DNA of 64,000 nt from Streptococcus mitis (GCF_023109105.1 NZ_JALDTZ010000001.1:120446-184445); one strand, 5' to 3'. Positions 52,585 to 62,084 are shown, counted from the stretch's first letter. Numbers and translations are program-made. The notes: generated by a model not told the origin, from the letters alone.

Positions 52585-53238
52585 TTATCTAAGCCAATCG
52601 ATTGGCTCTTGTCCTGTCTCTTTTAAGAATGTATTTGCCTTGGAAAAAGGCTTGGAACCCCAAAATCCTCTGTAAACCGATAAAGGACTTGGATGGGCTG
52701 ATTCGATAATCAAGTGATGAGGATTGGTAACCAGTGCTTTTTTCTTGCGTGCATAGGCTCCCCAGAGTACAAAAACGACTGGTCTATCAAGATTATTGAC
52801 GACCTTTATAACCGCATCTGTAAAAGGCTCCCATATCTGACCAGCATGACCATTGGCCTGGCCAGCAGGAACCGTCAAACAAGCATTAAGAAGCAAGACT
52901 CCTTGCTGAGCCCAAGCTGTCAAATCATGAGATTTCTTAACGCCGATATCATCTGACAATTCTTTCAAGATATTTTGCAAAGATGGCGGAGCTGGGATAG
53001 AGTCAGGTACAGAAAAACTCAAGCCCTGCGCTTGATCTGGTCCGTGATAGGGGTCTTGCCCTAGAATCACCACCTTAACTTCTTCAAGCGGTGTTGTCAA
53101 GAGAGCCTGAAAAACCTTTTCCTTGGGCGGATAAACAGTTCCCTGAGCATAGACCTGCTCCATAAACTGATTGATTTTCCCAAAATAACCCTCAGGTAAT
53201 TGTTCCTTAATCAAAGCATGCCAAGATGAGTGTTGCAT
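52585..53238 (-). CDS. ung: Uracil-DNA glycosylase
   Basis: A 217-residue family 1 enzyme that removes uracil from DNA. The water-activating loop [19 protein letters not shown] and the Leu/His loop [11 protein letters not shown] are intact. ATG 53238 is used because AAAGGAGAG lies 5 bases before it, and this gives the normal length; an upstream ATG would add eight residues overlapping the DUF4336 gene. The ung-mutX pair follows the DUF4336 gene with 11 bases between. Confidence 0.96.
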   Translation of the reverse strand: MQHSSWHALIKEQLPEGYFGKINQFMEQVYAQGTVYPPKEKVFQALLTTPLEEVKVVILGQDPYHGPDQAQGLSFSVPDSIPAPPSLQNILKELSDDIGVKKSHDLTAWAQQGVLLLNACLTVPAGQANGHAGQIWEPFTDAVIKVVNNLDRPVVFVLWGAYARKKKALVTNPHHLIIESAHPSPLSVYRGFWGSKPFSKANTFLKETGQEPIDWLR

Positions 53239-53249
53239 CTTTCTCTCCT

Positions 53250-54008
53250 TTACCGTATCCATCTAAAAGCACGTCTTAATTCATCCGTACCATTCTCAAA
53301 AAAGCATAGGCCGTGTGCAAGTATAATCTTATCAGGTTCCCAGTTTAACATACGAGAAAAGGAAACCTTTGCCTCTATTTGTCTTCTAAAAAAGGTCATC
53401 CTATAATCGATAGGAGTTTGCCCATCAGGGGCTGTTACTCGGGCTAACCGATAGATTTTTCTTCGGATTGGACTAGCTATCTTTTCCGGTTCAAAATTCT
53501 CTATAAGGTCCGTTACAATGAGTGTTTTAGTTGATTTATGAAAAAACACTACTTCTTCAATCACAGAACTTCCCTTAAAAATAAGTTGATCAATCTCGTC
53601 AGACCATACGTCAGGAGACTCATCTGTTAAGGGAGCATCAAATACCAGCTTTACTTTCTGACTTTTTGCTCTCTCTTCAACTCCTGGACTAGACCATGCT
53701 TGCGCATGAGGATATCTTTTTTTCCAATCTGCAATATAGGTATAGTGAATCTTATTTGGAGAAATCAGGTAAGCGACTCTGCCCATAGCATCCAGTTCAG
53801 TAAAGAGCTCCTCGTTTGGCGCGATAGGAGAATGAATCCAGAGTTTGCCATCATTTAACTTAACCACCGTCATACGTGTCTGAAAAGGTAGTTTGAAGAC
53901 CTTCATATCCATTTGAATCAAATCACCGTCTACTATCCAGATATTTTGATCAACTTCCTTTAGTGTATACAATGGTGCATAAAGAGAAAGAGCTGGTCTT
54001 GACATCAT
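53250..54008 (-). CDS. DUF4336 (metallo-beta-lactamase-like) protein
   Basis: A 252-residue protein. Strands such as [21 protein letters not shown] and [18 protein letters not shown], then [12 protein letters not shown] and IILAHG, follow the DUF4336 pattern, a metallo-beta-lactamase-like fold in which the usual HxHxDH zinc motif is missing. Function unknown. AAGGAG is 7 bases before the ATG. It overlaps nothing but sits in line with ung and mutX, so it is probably the first gene of that unit. Confidence 0.7.
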   Translation of the reverse strand: MMSRPALSLYAPLYTLKEVDQNIWIVDGDLIQMDMKVFKLPFQTRMTVVKLNDGKLWIHSPIAPNEELFTELDAMGRVAYLISPNKIHYTYIADWKKRYPHAQAWSSPGVEERAKSQKVKLVFDAPLTDESPDVWSDEIDQLIFKGSSVIEEVVFFHKSTKTLIVTDLIENFEPEKIASPIRRKIYRLARVTAPDGQTPIDYRMTFFRRQIEAKVSFSRMLNWEPDKIILAHGLCFFENGTDELRRAFRWIR

Positions 54009-54069
54009 TTACTACTCCTTCGTTTTTACTGCCTCTATTATAGCAAAAAGTGGCTATGGAAACCACTTT

Positions 54070-54762
54070 TTACAGTTTATCTAAGCAATCCAGCAAGTCT
54101 TGATAAGAATGGACTTCGTAAGTCGGCTGGGCTTGTGTGTGATTTTCGAGGTCATGAGGATTGTACCAGATGGTGTCAATCCCAGCATTATTGCCACCTT
54201 GAATGTCGGCGGTTAGAGAATCTCCAATCATCAGTGTCTTTTCTTTTCTAAAGCCTGCAATTTGCTGGCCGATTTTTTCGTAAAAAAATTCATCAGGCTT
54301 TTGTGTTTGCAATTGTTCAGAGATAAATACTTGATTGAAATAAGGTGCCAGACCAGATTGAGCCAAACGCCCTGTCTGAATGGCAGTAATGCCATTTGTC
54401 GCAGCATACAAGTCATAATCACGCTCGATGAGGCTGTCCAAGAGTTCATGAGCGCCCGAAATCGTTTGTCCTTGCTGGGCGAGGTAAAATTGGTAACGCT
54501 GGGCTAGAAAACTACCGTCCTTTTCCTGTTCAAAATGAGCAAATAAACGAGAAAAGCGCGTGTTAACCAGCTCTTGTTTACTGATTTTCTTCAGCTCCAA
54601 GTCCTTCCAGAGAGCCTTGTTCATAGGAACATAATAGTCTTTATAATCCTGAATATCTGTAACCCCTTCTTCTTTTAGAAGTTGCGTCAAAGCCACATCC
54701 TCAGCAGTATCAAAATCAAGCAAGGTGTGGTCAAGGTCGAAGAATAGAAATTTATAGGACAA
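54070..54762 (-). CDS. HAD-superfamily hydrolase, YjjG-type nucleotidase, TTG start
   Basis: A 230-residue HAD-IA enzyme. Motif I is FFDLDHTLLDF, motif II is the Thr of AATNGI, motif III is the Lys of QKPDEFFY and motif IV is MIGDSLTADIQGG. This set resembles YjjG, a house-cleaning phosphatase for non-canonical pyrimidine nucleotides. The start codon is TTG (54760-54762) with AAAGGAAA upstream. A near-copy of its start region lies at 57,343-57,380. Confidence 0.88.
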   Translation of the reverse strand: MSYKFLFFDLDHTLLDFDTAEDVALTQLLKEEGVTDIQDYKDYYVPMNKALWKDLELKKISKQELVNTRFSRLFAHFEQEKDGSFLAQRYQFYLAQQGQTISGAHELLDSLIERDYDLYAATNGITAIQTGRLAQSGLAPYFNQVFISEQLQTQKPDEFFYEKIGQQIAGFRKEKTLMIGDSLTADIQGGNNAGIDTIWYNPHDLENHTQAQPTYEVHSYQDLLDCLDKL

Positions 54763-54894
54763 TTTGAGAGTTTTCCTTTCTAAGGAGATAAAATAGTCTC
54801 ATGAACCTTCAAAACAGGAAAAGAGACAAAGTCCAAGTAATTATTTTATTTTCTTCTTTCACACAGATAATTTATTTAACAAGTCTCATTAAAT

Positions 54895-55989
54895 TTATTT
54901 TTTATCTAGCTGATTTTCCTTTGCAACGACAAATTCCTTAACCAATCGATAGATAACAGCAAATATCGGTGTAAAGAATATCATCCCAAGTAAGCCAAAG
55001 AGATTGCCTCCAATACTAGCAGCCGCAAGCGTGAAAATAGCTGGTAAACCAATAGACTGACCTACAACTTTTGGATAAATAAGGTTTCCTTCAATCAGCT
55101 GTATAACTTGATATAGAAGAAGAGAAAGTAAGGCTTGAGTAGGACTCACTGTGAAGATAAAAATCGCTCCCACAACACAAGCAATCATAGGCCCTACATA
55201 AGGAATGAACGATAGCACTCCTGCAAATATACCTGTCATTACTCCATAGGGTATCCCAAACATGCTGTAACCAACCGCTATCATAACTCCTATGATAACT
55301 GCTTCAATCAGCTGACTCATCAAAAATTGGTCATAAGTCTCTAGTGCTACTTGTCCAATGTAAGTCAACTTTATCACCACCTTCTCTGGAAGAAAAACTT
55401 TTAGAAGTCGACTCGTCATCGCTGCCAAATGTTCCTTACTGGATAAAAATGAAAAGGTGAAGACTATAATCAAAAAGGCATTCATCAAACTTGAAAAAAT
55501 ATTGCCGATATTACTAGTCAGACCTGATAAAAAACCTATCAAAGCTTGGCTAATAGAACTAGATTGTCCCTGTATGCCGGATACGATAGTTGACAACATG
55601 TCTTTGGTTACAAATTCCGAGCTGCCTAGCAATTTCCCAAGTTGAGTAAGGACTGTTGAAAGGACTGTTCCCAGCTGACTAATAGTCTGAGCTAGGGTTG
55701 GCAGCACCAAAACCAAAAGAGCAATCACGATTAAGATAAGAGCTAGGAAAACAAGTACCATGGCAATCGGACGACGCAACTCTGCCTTTACCTTCAATTT
55801 AACTAAGTACTGTTCAATTTTTTTCATAGGAACATTAAGCACAAAAGCAATAACAGCACCATAAATCAAGGTTGATGTTACATCAAAGAGAGAGATTGCT
55901 CCTGATATAAAGCTCGATGCATTCAGAATTACAAGAGCAACCAGCCCTATAAAAAGGATTAACGGGGTATATTTTTTAACTAAGTTCAT
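54895..55989 (-). CDS. AI-2E family transporter (permease-like membrane protein)
   Basis: A 364-residue membrane protein with about eight hydrophobic segments, a short polar N-terminus, and the family pattern GIPYGVMTGIFAGVLSFIPYVGPM in the C-terminal half (shown as IPYGVMTGIFAGVLS / FIPYVGPM). Members export AI-2-like molecules or exchange ions (Na+/H+); the label does not fix the substrate. It is followed at the 9-base gap upstream (gene order) by the DUF308-like membrane protein on the same strand, so the two may be co-transcribed. Confidence 0.85.
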   Translation of the reverse strand: MNLVKKYTPLILFIGLVALVILNASSFISGAISLFDVTSTLIYGAVIAFVLNVPMKKIEQYLVKLKVKAELRRPIAMVLVFLALILIVIALLVLVLPTLAQTISQLGTVLSTVLTQLGKLLGSSEFVTKDMLSTIVSGIQGQSSSISQALIGFLSGLTSNIGNIFSSLMNAFLIIVFTFSFLSSKEHLAAMTSRLLKVFLPEKVVIKLTYIGQVALETYDQFLMSQLIEAVIIGVMIAVGYSMFGIPYGVMTGIFAGVLSFIPYVGPMIACVVGAIFIFTVSPTQALLSLLLYQVIQLIEGNLIYPKVVGQSIGLPAIFTLAAASIGGNLFGLLGMIFFTPIFAVIYRLVKEFVVAKENQLDKK

Positions 55990-55998
55990 AAATTCTCC

Positions 55999-57288
55999 TT
56001 AATAAACATGTTTAGATACGACTATACTATTTGGTTTTTCAAACTCTCGATCAAGGTAGGCTTGGTAAGTTCCTGGAGCGATAAATCCTTTTGGTGAGAG
56101 GATATCTGTTCCAGCTTGACCGACTATGGTATCAGCCAAGAGCACACAGTTTGTGGACAAGACAAAGTAGGATTTAAACTTAGATTTGATAAATTTATAA
56201 AGTTCCCCATCCGTCTCATGTCTGATTTTATAAGCGTAGGTGTAGTCTTCCTTACCATCTTCCGTTTTAATTTTATCTGCGCTTGGCTCCCAAGGAATCG
56301 TTAGTTGTTTTAATTCAGCTAATTTTTCCTGAACCGCTTCTTCCATTTCCGGTGTCAAATCTATTCCGTAACCAAATAGCGTTTTTTGACTCTCCCGTTT
56401 ACATAAGTCAATGTACTTATCACGGTCGCAAAAATATAAAACACCATCTCCAACCATACCAAATAAGGTCTCAGATGACGGATCATAGTTGCCATAAGAA
56501 ATAACACGGCCTTGATAGCAGATATCCACATGACCAATTGCCGAAAACAGAGAGGTGTCAGCTGTATGAACAAAAATTTCAAGCTCCGCTGTCTTACCAG
56601 ACTTCACCATTCCAAGATGGATATCCTCTCTCTCATCAGCATTTTCCTGCATGAATTTATTGATTTTTGCTAAAGTACTTGCAGGGATGAGAGCGGCTAG
56701 GACAATAGGTAAGCTCATTCTTACACGACGTTTGAGATGGTTTTTCCCAATTTCCTCCTCAAACAAGAAACCGTCACGGATATTGGACACACCATAAAGG
56801 AAAAAATAAGCCCCTAATACAAAGAGTTGAAAGACAGAATTTCCTGTAGAGGACAAAAGACTAGTCCCACCAAGAAAAACTAGTACGAGTCCATCTAGTA
56901 AGAGACGAAAACGAGGTCGAATTTTGTTTTTGCGGTAGAGAACATAGGTGACAAGGTTGATAGTAGCATGAAAAATCTGATAAACTCCAATCACAAGAGC
57001 CAAAATATAAATCGGCACATCCGTCGCAAAATTGGAGCCAAGCAAATATCCCAGCACTAACAATTTAACCAGTGCAACTCCCAAGGTGTCCGTTGACTGA
57101 CTTTTTTTGAAAATACGTAATACTAAATCTAAGACCGTTGCTATCCAAGCTAAAAACAGAACCAGTCGAATAACCGTTACTGGCAACCAAGTCCCCGTAA
57201 CCATCAAGATAAGACCTAGCAGAACAAATAAGAAACCCTGAGCAAGTAATTTCCTACCTGTCAGACCTAAAGATAGAATTTTTTCCAT
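55999..57288 (-). CDS. Membrane protein fused to a cysteine-hydrolase-like domain
   Basis: A 429-residue protein I recognise only in part. Residues ~12-190 hold about six hydrophobic helices in HdeD/DUF308 style. After a stretch of basic residues, the C-terminal half has FSAIGHVDICYQG (His, ~residue 245) and later FVLSTNCVLLADTIVG (Cys, ~residue 383). A His followed later by Cys with a GxYD loop is the permuted order of some NlpC/P60-like and DUF4105-like enzymes. It could be a membrane-bound peptidase or amidase at the cell envelope. The substrate is unknown. It precedes the AI-2E gene by 9 bases. Confidence 0.55.
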   Translation of the reverse strand: MEKILSLGLTGRKLLAQGFLFVLLGLILMVTGTWLPVTVIRLVLFLAWIATVLDLVLRIFKKSQSTDTLGVALVKLLVLGYLLGSNFATDVPIYILALVIGVYQIFHATINLVTYVLYRKNKIRPRFRLLLDGLVLVFLGGTSLLSSTGNSVFQLFVLGAYFFLYGVSNIRDGFLFEEEIGKNHLKRRVRMSLPIVLAALIPASTLAKINKFMQENADEREDIHLGMVKSGKTAELEIFVHTADTSLFSAIGHVDICYQGRVISYGNYDPSSETLFGMVGDGVLYFCDRDKYIDLCKRESQKTLFGYGIDLTPEMEEAVQEKLAELKQLTIPWEPSADKIKTEDGKEDYTYAYKIRHETDGELYKFIKSKFKSYFVLSTNCVLLADTIVGQAGTDILSPKGFIAPGTYQAYLDREFEKPNSIVVSKHVY

Positions 57289-57816
57289 TTTAATACACTC
57301 TCTATAATTATTTGATTTCCTTTATTGTATCATTTCGAAAAGTAGAAATTTGTAGGACAATTTGAGATTTTCCTTTCTAAAAATTCATCAAGAATATTAT
57401 AACATAAATCACCTCACACAATTAATTAATTTAATCACTTAAAAAAATTCAAACACTTTCTATACAATTGACAGCCCAAATCTTTCAGAATAGAACAATC
57501 CTAACTATCGAATCCTCTATTTTAATAAATATCCATGTAATTCTAGACTTAGAATTCCTATAAACTAAATGTTTTAGTACTCTTCTAAGCCATTGATTGC
57601 TTTAAATCTAAATTTTTGAAGGATTCTAAAGCTAGAATGATCCCATCCCAATTAGTTTTGAATGGTTCACAATTTAGAAACTCTATGGCTTTACTTCGGT
57701 TAAATTAAAAAGGAACTGCGCAAGCAATCCCTTTCTGATTTTGAAATTTTTTACTTAAAATTTGATAGTTGAGATAATCAATAACTCACCTATAAAAGGA
57801 ATTATAGGAAGATTCC
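57289..57816. other. AT-rich non-coding stretch with a duplicated gene start
   Basis: About 530 bases without a credible gene. At 57343-57380 it contains a near-copy (about two differences in 38) of the start and ribosome site of the HAD gene (54745-54783). The rest is AT-rich, with no clear terminator for dhaM except weak hairpins near 57,790-57,815. Confidence 0.5.
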
Positions 57817-58191
57817 TTATTTATTGATTTCAAGCTCCGACAACTGTGTTTGAATAACCGACAGTTCTGCCCCAGCCTGAAGAAGAGCAGCTACAGTATA
57901 GGCGCCTTCTACAATTGGAACACTGTTGATGATGATACTCTTATCACTGAAATCAGCCACCATTTCTAAGTTCATTTTAGCAGAACCTAGGTCAAAAAAG
58001 GCAAGTAAAGTATCTGCTGGATTTTCAGAAACAACCCTATCTACTTGATCAAAACTAGTTCCAATTCCTCCATCTTCGGTTCCTCCTACATAAGTAATCG
58101 GAACATCTTTAGCTACTTCACCAATCAGTTCAACAAGACCTTGTGCAATGTGTTTGGAATGTGAAACGATAACAAGACCAATACTTCCCAT
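57817..58191 (-). CDS. dhaM: Dihydroxyacetone kinase phosphotransfer subunit DhaM
   Basis: A 124-residue EIIA-mannose-like protein. The phosphorylated His lies in VSHSKHIAQGL (~residue 9), and GGTEDGGIGTSFDQV is typical of DhaM. It receives phosphate from HPr (ultimately PtsI, encoded further right) and passes it to ADP bound on DhaL. It is the single-domain form, as in Lactococcus, and lacks the HPr and EI-like extensions seen in E. coli. It overlaps dhaL by one base. Confidence 0.93.
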   Translation of the reverse strand: MGSIGLVIVSHSKHIAQGLVELIGEVAKDVPITYVGGTEDGGIGTSFDQVDRVVSENPADTLLAFFDLGSAKMNLEMVADFSDKSIIINSVPIVEGAYTVAALLQAGAELSVIQTQLSELEINK

Positions 58192-58766
58192 TAAACCACC
58201 CCAGTTTCTAATAGAGCAGTAAAGAGTAATCCTGATGAAAATGATCCAGGGTCAATATGTCCAAGAGAACGTTCTCCTACATAAGATGCTCTTCCTTTAG
58301 TTGCAAGTAAATCTTTGGTAGCATTCACTACCTGATCAATGATCTCTTGAGTCAACTGGCCATCAGACAAGGCGGCAATAACAGGAGTCCAAACATCAAC
58401 CATTGTCTTTTCTCCAACTTCTGCTTTCCCACGTTTGACAATCATATCCAAACCACTTTGTAAGATTTCCTCTATTTTCGAATTAGAATCAGCCTTGGCC
58501 ATGCCCATAAAAGCAGAGCCATACAAGGGACCAGAAGCACCGCCTACCTTGCTCAGTAGTTGCATCGAGACAAGTTTAAACACATCACTGCTATTCTCAA
58601 ATTGCTTTCCTTCTAAGTTTTCCATAACTGCAACCATGCCACGTGCCATATTTCCACCGTGGTCTCCATCTCCTATAGGGGTGTCTAGCTCACTAAGGTA
58701 ATCTTTCTGTTCTTGAATCTTTTCATTAAAAAGCTTCATCCATTCAAGAGCTTGTTCAACATTCAT
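58191..58766 (-). CDS. dhaL: Dihydroxyacetone kinase ADP-binding subunit DhaL
   Basis: A 191-residue all-helical subunit that holds ADP as a permanent cofactor. The Mg-binding motif TPIGDGDHGGNMARGM (~residues 27-42) and GGASGPLYGSAF are intact. It phosphorylates dihydroxyacetone on DhaK. Located between dhaK and dhaM in one minus-strand operon. Confidence 0.94.
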   Translation of the reverse strand: MNVEQALEWMKLFNEKIQEQKDYLSELDTPIGDGDHGGNMARGMVAVMENLEGKQFENSSDVFKLVSMQLLSKVGGASGPLYGSAFMGMAKADSNSKIEEILQSGLDMIVKRGKAEVGEKTMVDVWTPVIAALSDGQLTQEIIDQVVNATKDLLATKGRASYVGERSLGHIDPGSFSSGLLFTALLETGVV

Positions 58767-58787
58767 GCGACATTTCCTCCTTGAGTT

Positions 58788-59777
58788 TTACCAAGCTGGG
58801 GTAGTAACAGGTGCATTTAAAGCATCCAACCACTCATCATCTGCCAATCGAATCAATGTTAATGACAAGCCAGCCATATCAATTGATGTCATATAGTTTC
58901 CAATTTTCTTAAACGCCAACTCAACACCTTTTTCATGGAGTAATTTAGCCACATCATTTGCAAATACATATTGTTCCATAAGAGGAGTGCTTCCTAAACC
59001 ATTAATGAGAAGGCCATAGCGTTCACCAGCTTTAAGTTGGAAACCTTCAGATAGTTTTTCAACCAATTCTGATGCCAATTGTGCGGAAGGCTGCATTTTC
59101 TCTTTTTTATATCCTGGCTCACCATGAATACCAACTCCATACTCAAATTCATCATCTTCTAGAACAAAACCTGGTTTCCCAACTTCAGGAACAGTTGCTC
59201 CAGACAAGGCCAGCCCAATTGTTTTAATTTCTAACACTAGTTTATCTGCCAAATCCTTCATTTCAGCTAATGATTTACCAGAACGAGCCGCATCACCCAA
59301 AATTTTATGGACTAATATAGTACCTGCAACACCTCGACGACCTTGGGTATAGAGACTATTTTCAACCGCAATATCATCATCGACTACAACACTTGCTACA
59401 TCAATACCTTCCATTTCAGCAAGTTCTTGTGCAATTTCAAAGTTCATAATGTCCCCAGAATAGTTCTTGATAACCATGAATACTCCAGCACCTTCATCAG
59501 CCGCCTTAATGGCTTCTAAAATTTGGTCTGGAGTAGGTGAAGTGAAGACTGCTCCACAAATGGCAGCAGACAACATTCCATCTCCTACAAATCCAGCATG
59601 ACTTGGTTCATGTCCTGAACCTCCACCTGAAATGAGTCCAACTTTTCCTGTCTTTTCTGCCTTTCTAACGATGACATCAAAACCATCTAAGCGTTCTACT
59701 AAGTCATCATGCATGAATGACAAGCCCTGCAACATTTCATCAACAACTTGTGTCGGTTCATTTATAATTTTTTTCAT
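58788..59777 (-). CDS. dhaK: Dihydroxyacetone kinase substrate-binding subunit DhaK
   Basis: A 329-residue DhaK. SGGGSGHEPSHAGFVGDGML forms the substrate pocket, KNYSGDIMNF holds the general-base Asp, and GIHGEPGYKK carries the His that binds dihydroxyacetone covalently. It heads the dhaKLM operon that feeds dihydroxyacetone into glycolysis with PEP as donor. Upstream on the minus strand are a -10 (TATAAT, 59817-59822), a cre-like site and the DhaS operator just upstream of the -35. Confidence 0.95.
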   Translation of the reverse strand: MKKIINEPTQVVDEMLQGLSFMHDDLVERLDGFDVIVRKAEKTGKVGLISGGGSGHEPSHAGFVGDGMLSAAICGAVFTSPTPDQILEAIKAADEGAGVFMVIKNYSGDIMNFEIAQELAEMEGIDVASVVVDDDIAVENSLYTQGRRGVAGTILVHKILGDAARSGKSLAEMKDLADKLVLEIKTIGLALSGATVPEVGKPGFVLEDDEFEYGVGIHGEPGYKKEKMQPSAQLASELVEKLSEGFQLKAGERYGLLINGLGSTPLMEQYVFANDVAKLLHEKGVELAFKKIGNYMTSIDMAGLSLTLIRLADDEWLDALNAPVTTPAW

Positions 59778-59803
59778 GAGAAACTCCTTTCGGCATGTAC
59801 CTT

Positions 59804-59817
59804 TGTTTTCGCTTTCA
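59804..59817 (-). promoter_or_regulatory. Likely cre (CcpA) site in the dhaK leader
   Basis: On the minus strand the sequence is TGAAAGCGAAAACA, close to the catabolite-responsive consensus TGWAARCGYTWNCW. It lies between the -10 and the dhaK start codon, a position for carbon catabolite repression. Confidence 0.6.
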
Positions 59818-59846
59818 TTATATATTTTTTATTGCTGGCTGATAAG

Positions 59847-59868
59847 GGACAGATTCTTTTATTTGTCC
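59847..59868. promoter_or_regulatory. DhaS operator in the dhaK-dhaS intergenic region
   Basis: GGACAGAT-N6-ATTTGTCC closely matches the L. lactis DhaS recognition sequence I remember (GGACACAT-N6-ATTTGTCC). It lies just upstream of the dhaK -35, the place expected for an activator, and between the two divergent units. Confidence 0.8.
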
Positions 59869-59930
59869 CCTTTTAAACCCATTTCAAACATTTTTTTGGT
59901 AAAATGAAGGAAGTAAAAGAAAGGTTTCCT

Positions 59931-60461
59931 ATGGCATCATCACTCATTACAAAAAAACGGATTGCCAAGGCATTTAGAGACCTATTAACTACTAGAGAAT
60001 TTGACAAAATCTCTATTGTAGATATCATGGAATCAGCTGGCATTCGTAGACAGACCTTTTATAATCACTTTCTTGACAAATATGAACTGCTCGACTGGAT
60101 ATTTGAAAATGACTTAACCGAGTATATCACCAATAACTTGGACTTCATTTCAGGCCAAAAACTATTACAAGAATTATTTTTTTATTTCGAACAAGAGCGT
60201 GACTTTTATATTCAACTTTTTGATATTCAAGGGCAAAATAACTTCTATGACCACTTTATAAGCTACTGTCGCTTGCTTGTATCAAAAATTTTAAGAGAAT
60301 ATGGTCAGATTGATATCGATTCATCTGCTTATACTTGTTTTTTGTTAGACTATCATTCACATGCTCTAGCAGAAATCGTGAAGGCTTACGTCAATAAAAA
60401 AAGTCCAGTTCCACAACCAGACTTTCTAATCATGACAATTATTGGAAAGAGACCACAATGA
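59931..60461 (+). CDS. dhaS: TetR-family activator of the dha operon DhaS
   Basis: A 176-residue TetR-family protein. The helix-turn-helix is at residues ~8-52 (TKKRIAKAFRDLL ... IRRQTFYNHFLDKYELL). In L. lactis DhaS activates dhaKLM only with its partner DhaQ, which carries dihydroxyacetone. ATG 59931 has AGAAAGG 7 bases upstream; an earlier in-frame ATG lacks a site. It overlaps dhaQ by ATGA and lies beside a matching operator. Confidence 0.88.
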   Translation: MASSLITKKRIAKAFRDLLTTREFDKISIVDIMESAGIRRQTFYNHFLDKYELLDWIFENDLTEYITNNLDFISGQKLLQELFFYFEQERDFYIQLFDIQGQNNFYDHFISYCRLLVSKILREYGQIDIDSSAYTCFLLDYHSHALAEIVKAYVNKKSPVPQPDFLIMTIIGKRPQ

Positions 60462-61447
60462 CATTTATTTCAAATCATAAACAGAAAATTATTTCAAGTT
60501 ACATTTCAGCCACTGTCAGCAGTCATCCTGAATTAGAAAAACACCCTACTTTACCATTAGTCTATCAAAAAAATCGCAATCCTCATCAGGTTCCAATATT
60601 GTCGGGTGGAGGTTCAGGTCACGAACCTGCTCATATTGGATATGTGGGAAAAGGCATGCTGACCGCTGCTATCTATGGCCAATTATTTACTCCACCTACA
60701 AGAAATGAAATCTTAGAGTCCATTCGTTTTTTAAACAATGGTCAAGGTGTCTTCATCATTGTTAAAAATTTCGAAGCAGACATCAAAGAATTTAGCTCTG
60801 CCATTAACACTGCTAGAAAAGAAGGAATTAAAGTCGGCTATAGTCTAGCACACGACGATATTTCAATTGAACCTCACAATAGATTTCAAATTAGAGGAAG
60901 AGGGCTTGCAGGGACAATTTTACTTCATAAAATTCTAGGATTTGCAGCTCAAAATGGAGCCGACATAGAACAACTAACTGATTTAGGTCATGAGCTTGCT
61001 CCCGAAATCGCAACGATTGGCTTTGCAAGGAAATCCGCTAGTCTACCCCAAGCCCCCCTTCCACTATTTAACTTGGAAGAAGGAAATATTTCCTATGGTA
61101 TTGGGATACATGGCGAAGAAGGATATCGTATCGTCCCATTTCAATCTTCGGAAATCCTTGCAAATGAAATTATAAGTAAATTAAGATTGCACTATCATTG
61201 GAAACGTGGTGATCAATTTATATTGCTTGTAAATAATCTAGGTACTACTAGCAACCTAGAAATGGGCATATTTCTCAATGATCTCCTTCAACTCTTAGAA
61301 ATTGAAGGAGTCACTATTCCCTTTATAAAATCAGGAACATTTATGACCAGTCTTGATATGGCAGGTATATCCGTAACTCTTTGCCCTGTAAAGAATAAGC
61401 AATGGTTAGAAGCTCTTAATGCTCCAACTACAGCTTTTGCATGGTAA
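60458..61447 (+). CDS. dhaQ: DhaK paralogue and co-activator DhaQ
   Basis: A 329-residue DhaK-like protein. SGGGSGHEPAHIGYVGKGML and GIHGEEGYRI are kept, including the His that would bind dihydroxyacetone, while the surrounding sequence is clearly different from DhaK at 58,788. In Lactococcus DhaQ binds dihydroxyacetone and, bound to DhaS, turns on dhaKLM. No kinase partner subunit is encoded beside it. It is coupled to dhaS, which supports the regulatory role. Confidence 0.88.
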   Translation: MTFISNHKQKIISSYISATVSSHPELEKHPTLPLVYQKNRNPHQVPILSGGGSGHEPAHIGYVGKGMLTAAIYGQLFTPPTRNEILESIRFLNNGQGVFIIVKNFEADIKEFSSAINTARKEGIKVGYSLAHDDISIEPHNRFQIRGRGLAGTILLHKILGFAAQNGADIEQLTDLGHELAPEIATIGFARKSASLPQAPLPLFNLEEGNISYGIGIHGEEGYRIVPFQSSEILANEIISKLRLHYHWKRGDQFILLVNNLGTTSNLEMGIFLNDLLQLLEIEGVTIPFIKSGTFMTSLDMAGISVTLCPVKNKQWLEALNAPTTAFAW

Positions 61448-61464
61448 TTTGCTTGTATAACTCA

Positions 61465-61500
61465 AAAGGGCTACATCACTTGATAGCCCTTTGCTTTTAT
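61465..61500. terminator. Bidirectional terminator after dhaQ
   Basis: AAAAGGGCTA pairs with TAGCCCTTT around CATCACTTGA, with T-rich and A-rich flanks. It closes dhaSQ and, in reverse, may act for the minus-strand ClbS-like gene further right. Confidence 0.8.
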
Positions 61501-61544
61501 CTTACGTTTAAAAGAACTTATTCTTGCCATTTCAAACAGTCCAT

Positions 61545-62084
61545 CTATCCCTTACAATTCTTCCTATGCGCTTTGAGTTTTTTCAGAGCCCAATCATAGT
61601 GGCTTGACGTACTACTGACAAAGTAGGAACCTAGACTTGTCCCACCTGTCCACTGATAGATACCTTTGGTAAAGAGTTCGTCAGTGCTGAAGCCTTCTAT
61701 CAACTCTAAAACCTCTCTATGTGATTGCGTCAAGAGTCTAGTTGCTTCTTCTAATGTCGTTTTCTGGTGCTTCTTCCAAAAAGCGTCATTCATTTGTCCA
61801 TAAGTTTTCCAATCATAAGGTTCAGGGAGAAAAGTTCTTTCTTGACCTTCTTGATTAGAATGTACCCAAGTCAAAAGTAACTGCTGCCATTCATAAAGAT
61901 GAATCAAGACATCCCGAAGATTCTTATCCCTTTTCCAGTGTGCTTCTTTTTTCTTTGGGTTTCTTGAAAAATCAAATGGAGTCTGTAGCTCATCTTCACT
62001 TAGCTGGGAGATGAAACGGTTGAGCTTGTCATAGTTTTCCTTAGAGGCCAGCACTAGCTCCTCTTTTGTTTTTGGTCTAGGCAC
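61545..62084 (-). CDS. ClbS/DfsB-family four-helix bundle protein (DUF1706)
   Basis: A 179-residue cytoplasmic protein. It begins PRPKTKEELVLASKENYDKL and has LRDVLIHLYEWQQLLLTW, the family's His-containing helix (DUF1706/DinB-like). The original ClbS protects against colibactin, while most relatives have no known role. A short gap separates it from the Cys-cluster gene, and the strand and spacing allow a shared transcript. Confidence 0.8.
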   Translation of the reverse strand: MPRPKTKEELVLASKENYDKLNRFISQLSEDELQTPFDFSRNPKKKEAHWKRDKNLRDVLIHLYEWQQLLLTWVHSNQEGQERTFLPEPYDWKTYGQMNDAFWKKHQKTTLEEATRLLTQSHREVLELIEGFSTDELFTKGIYQWTGGTSLGSYFVSSTSSHYDWALKKLKAHRKNCKG

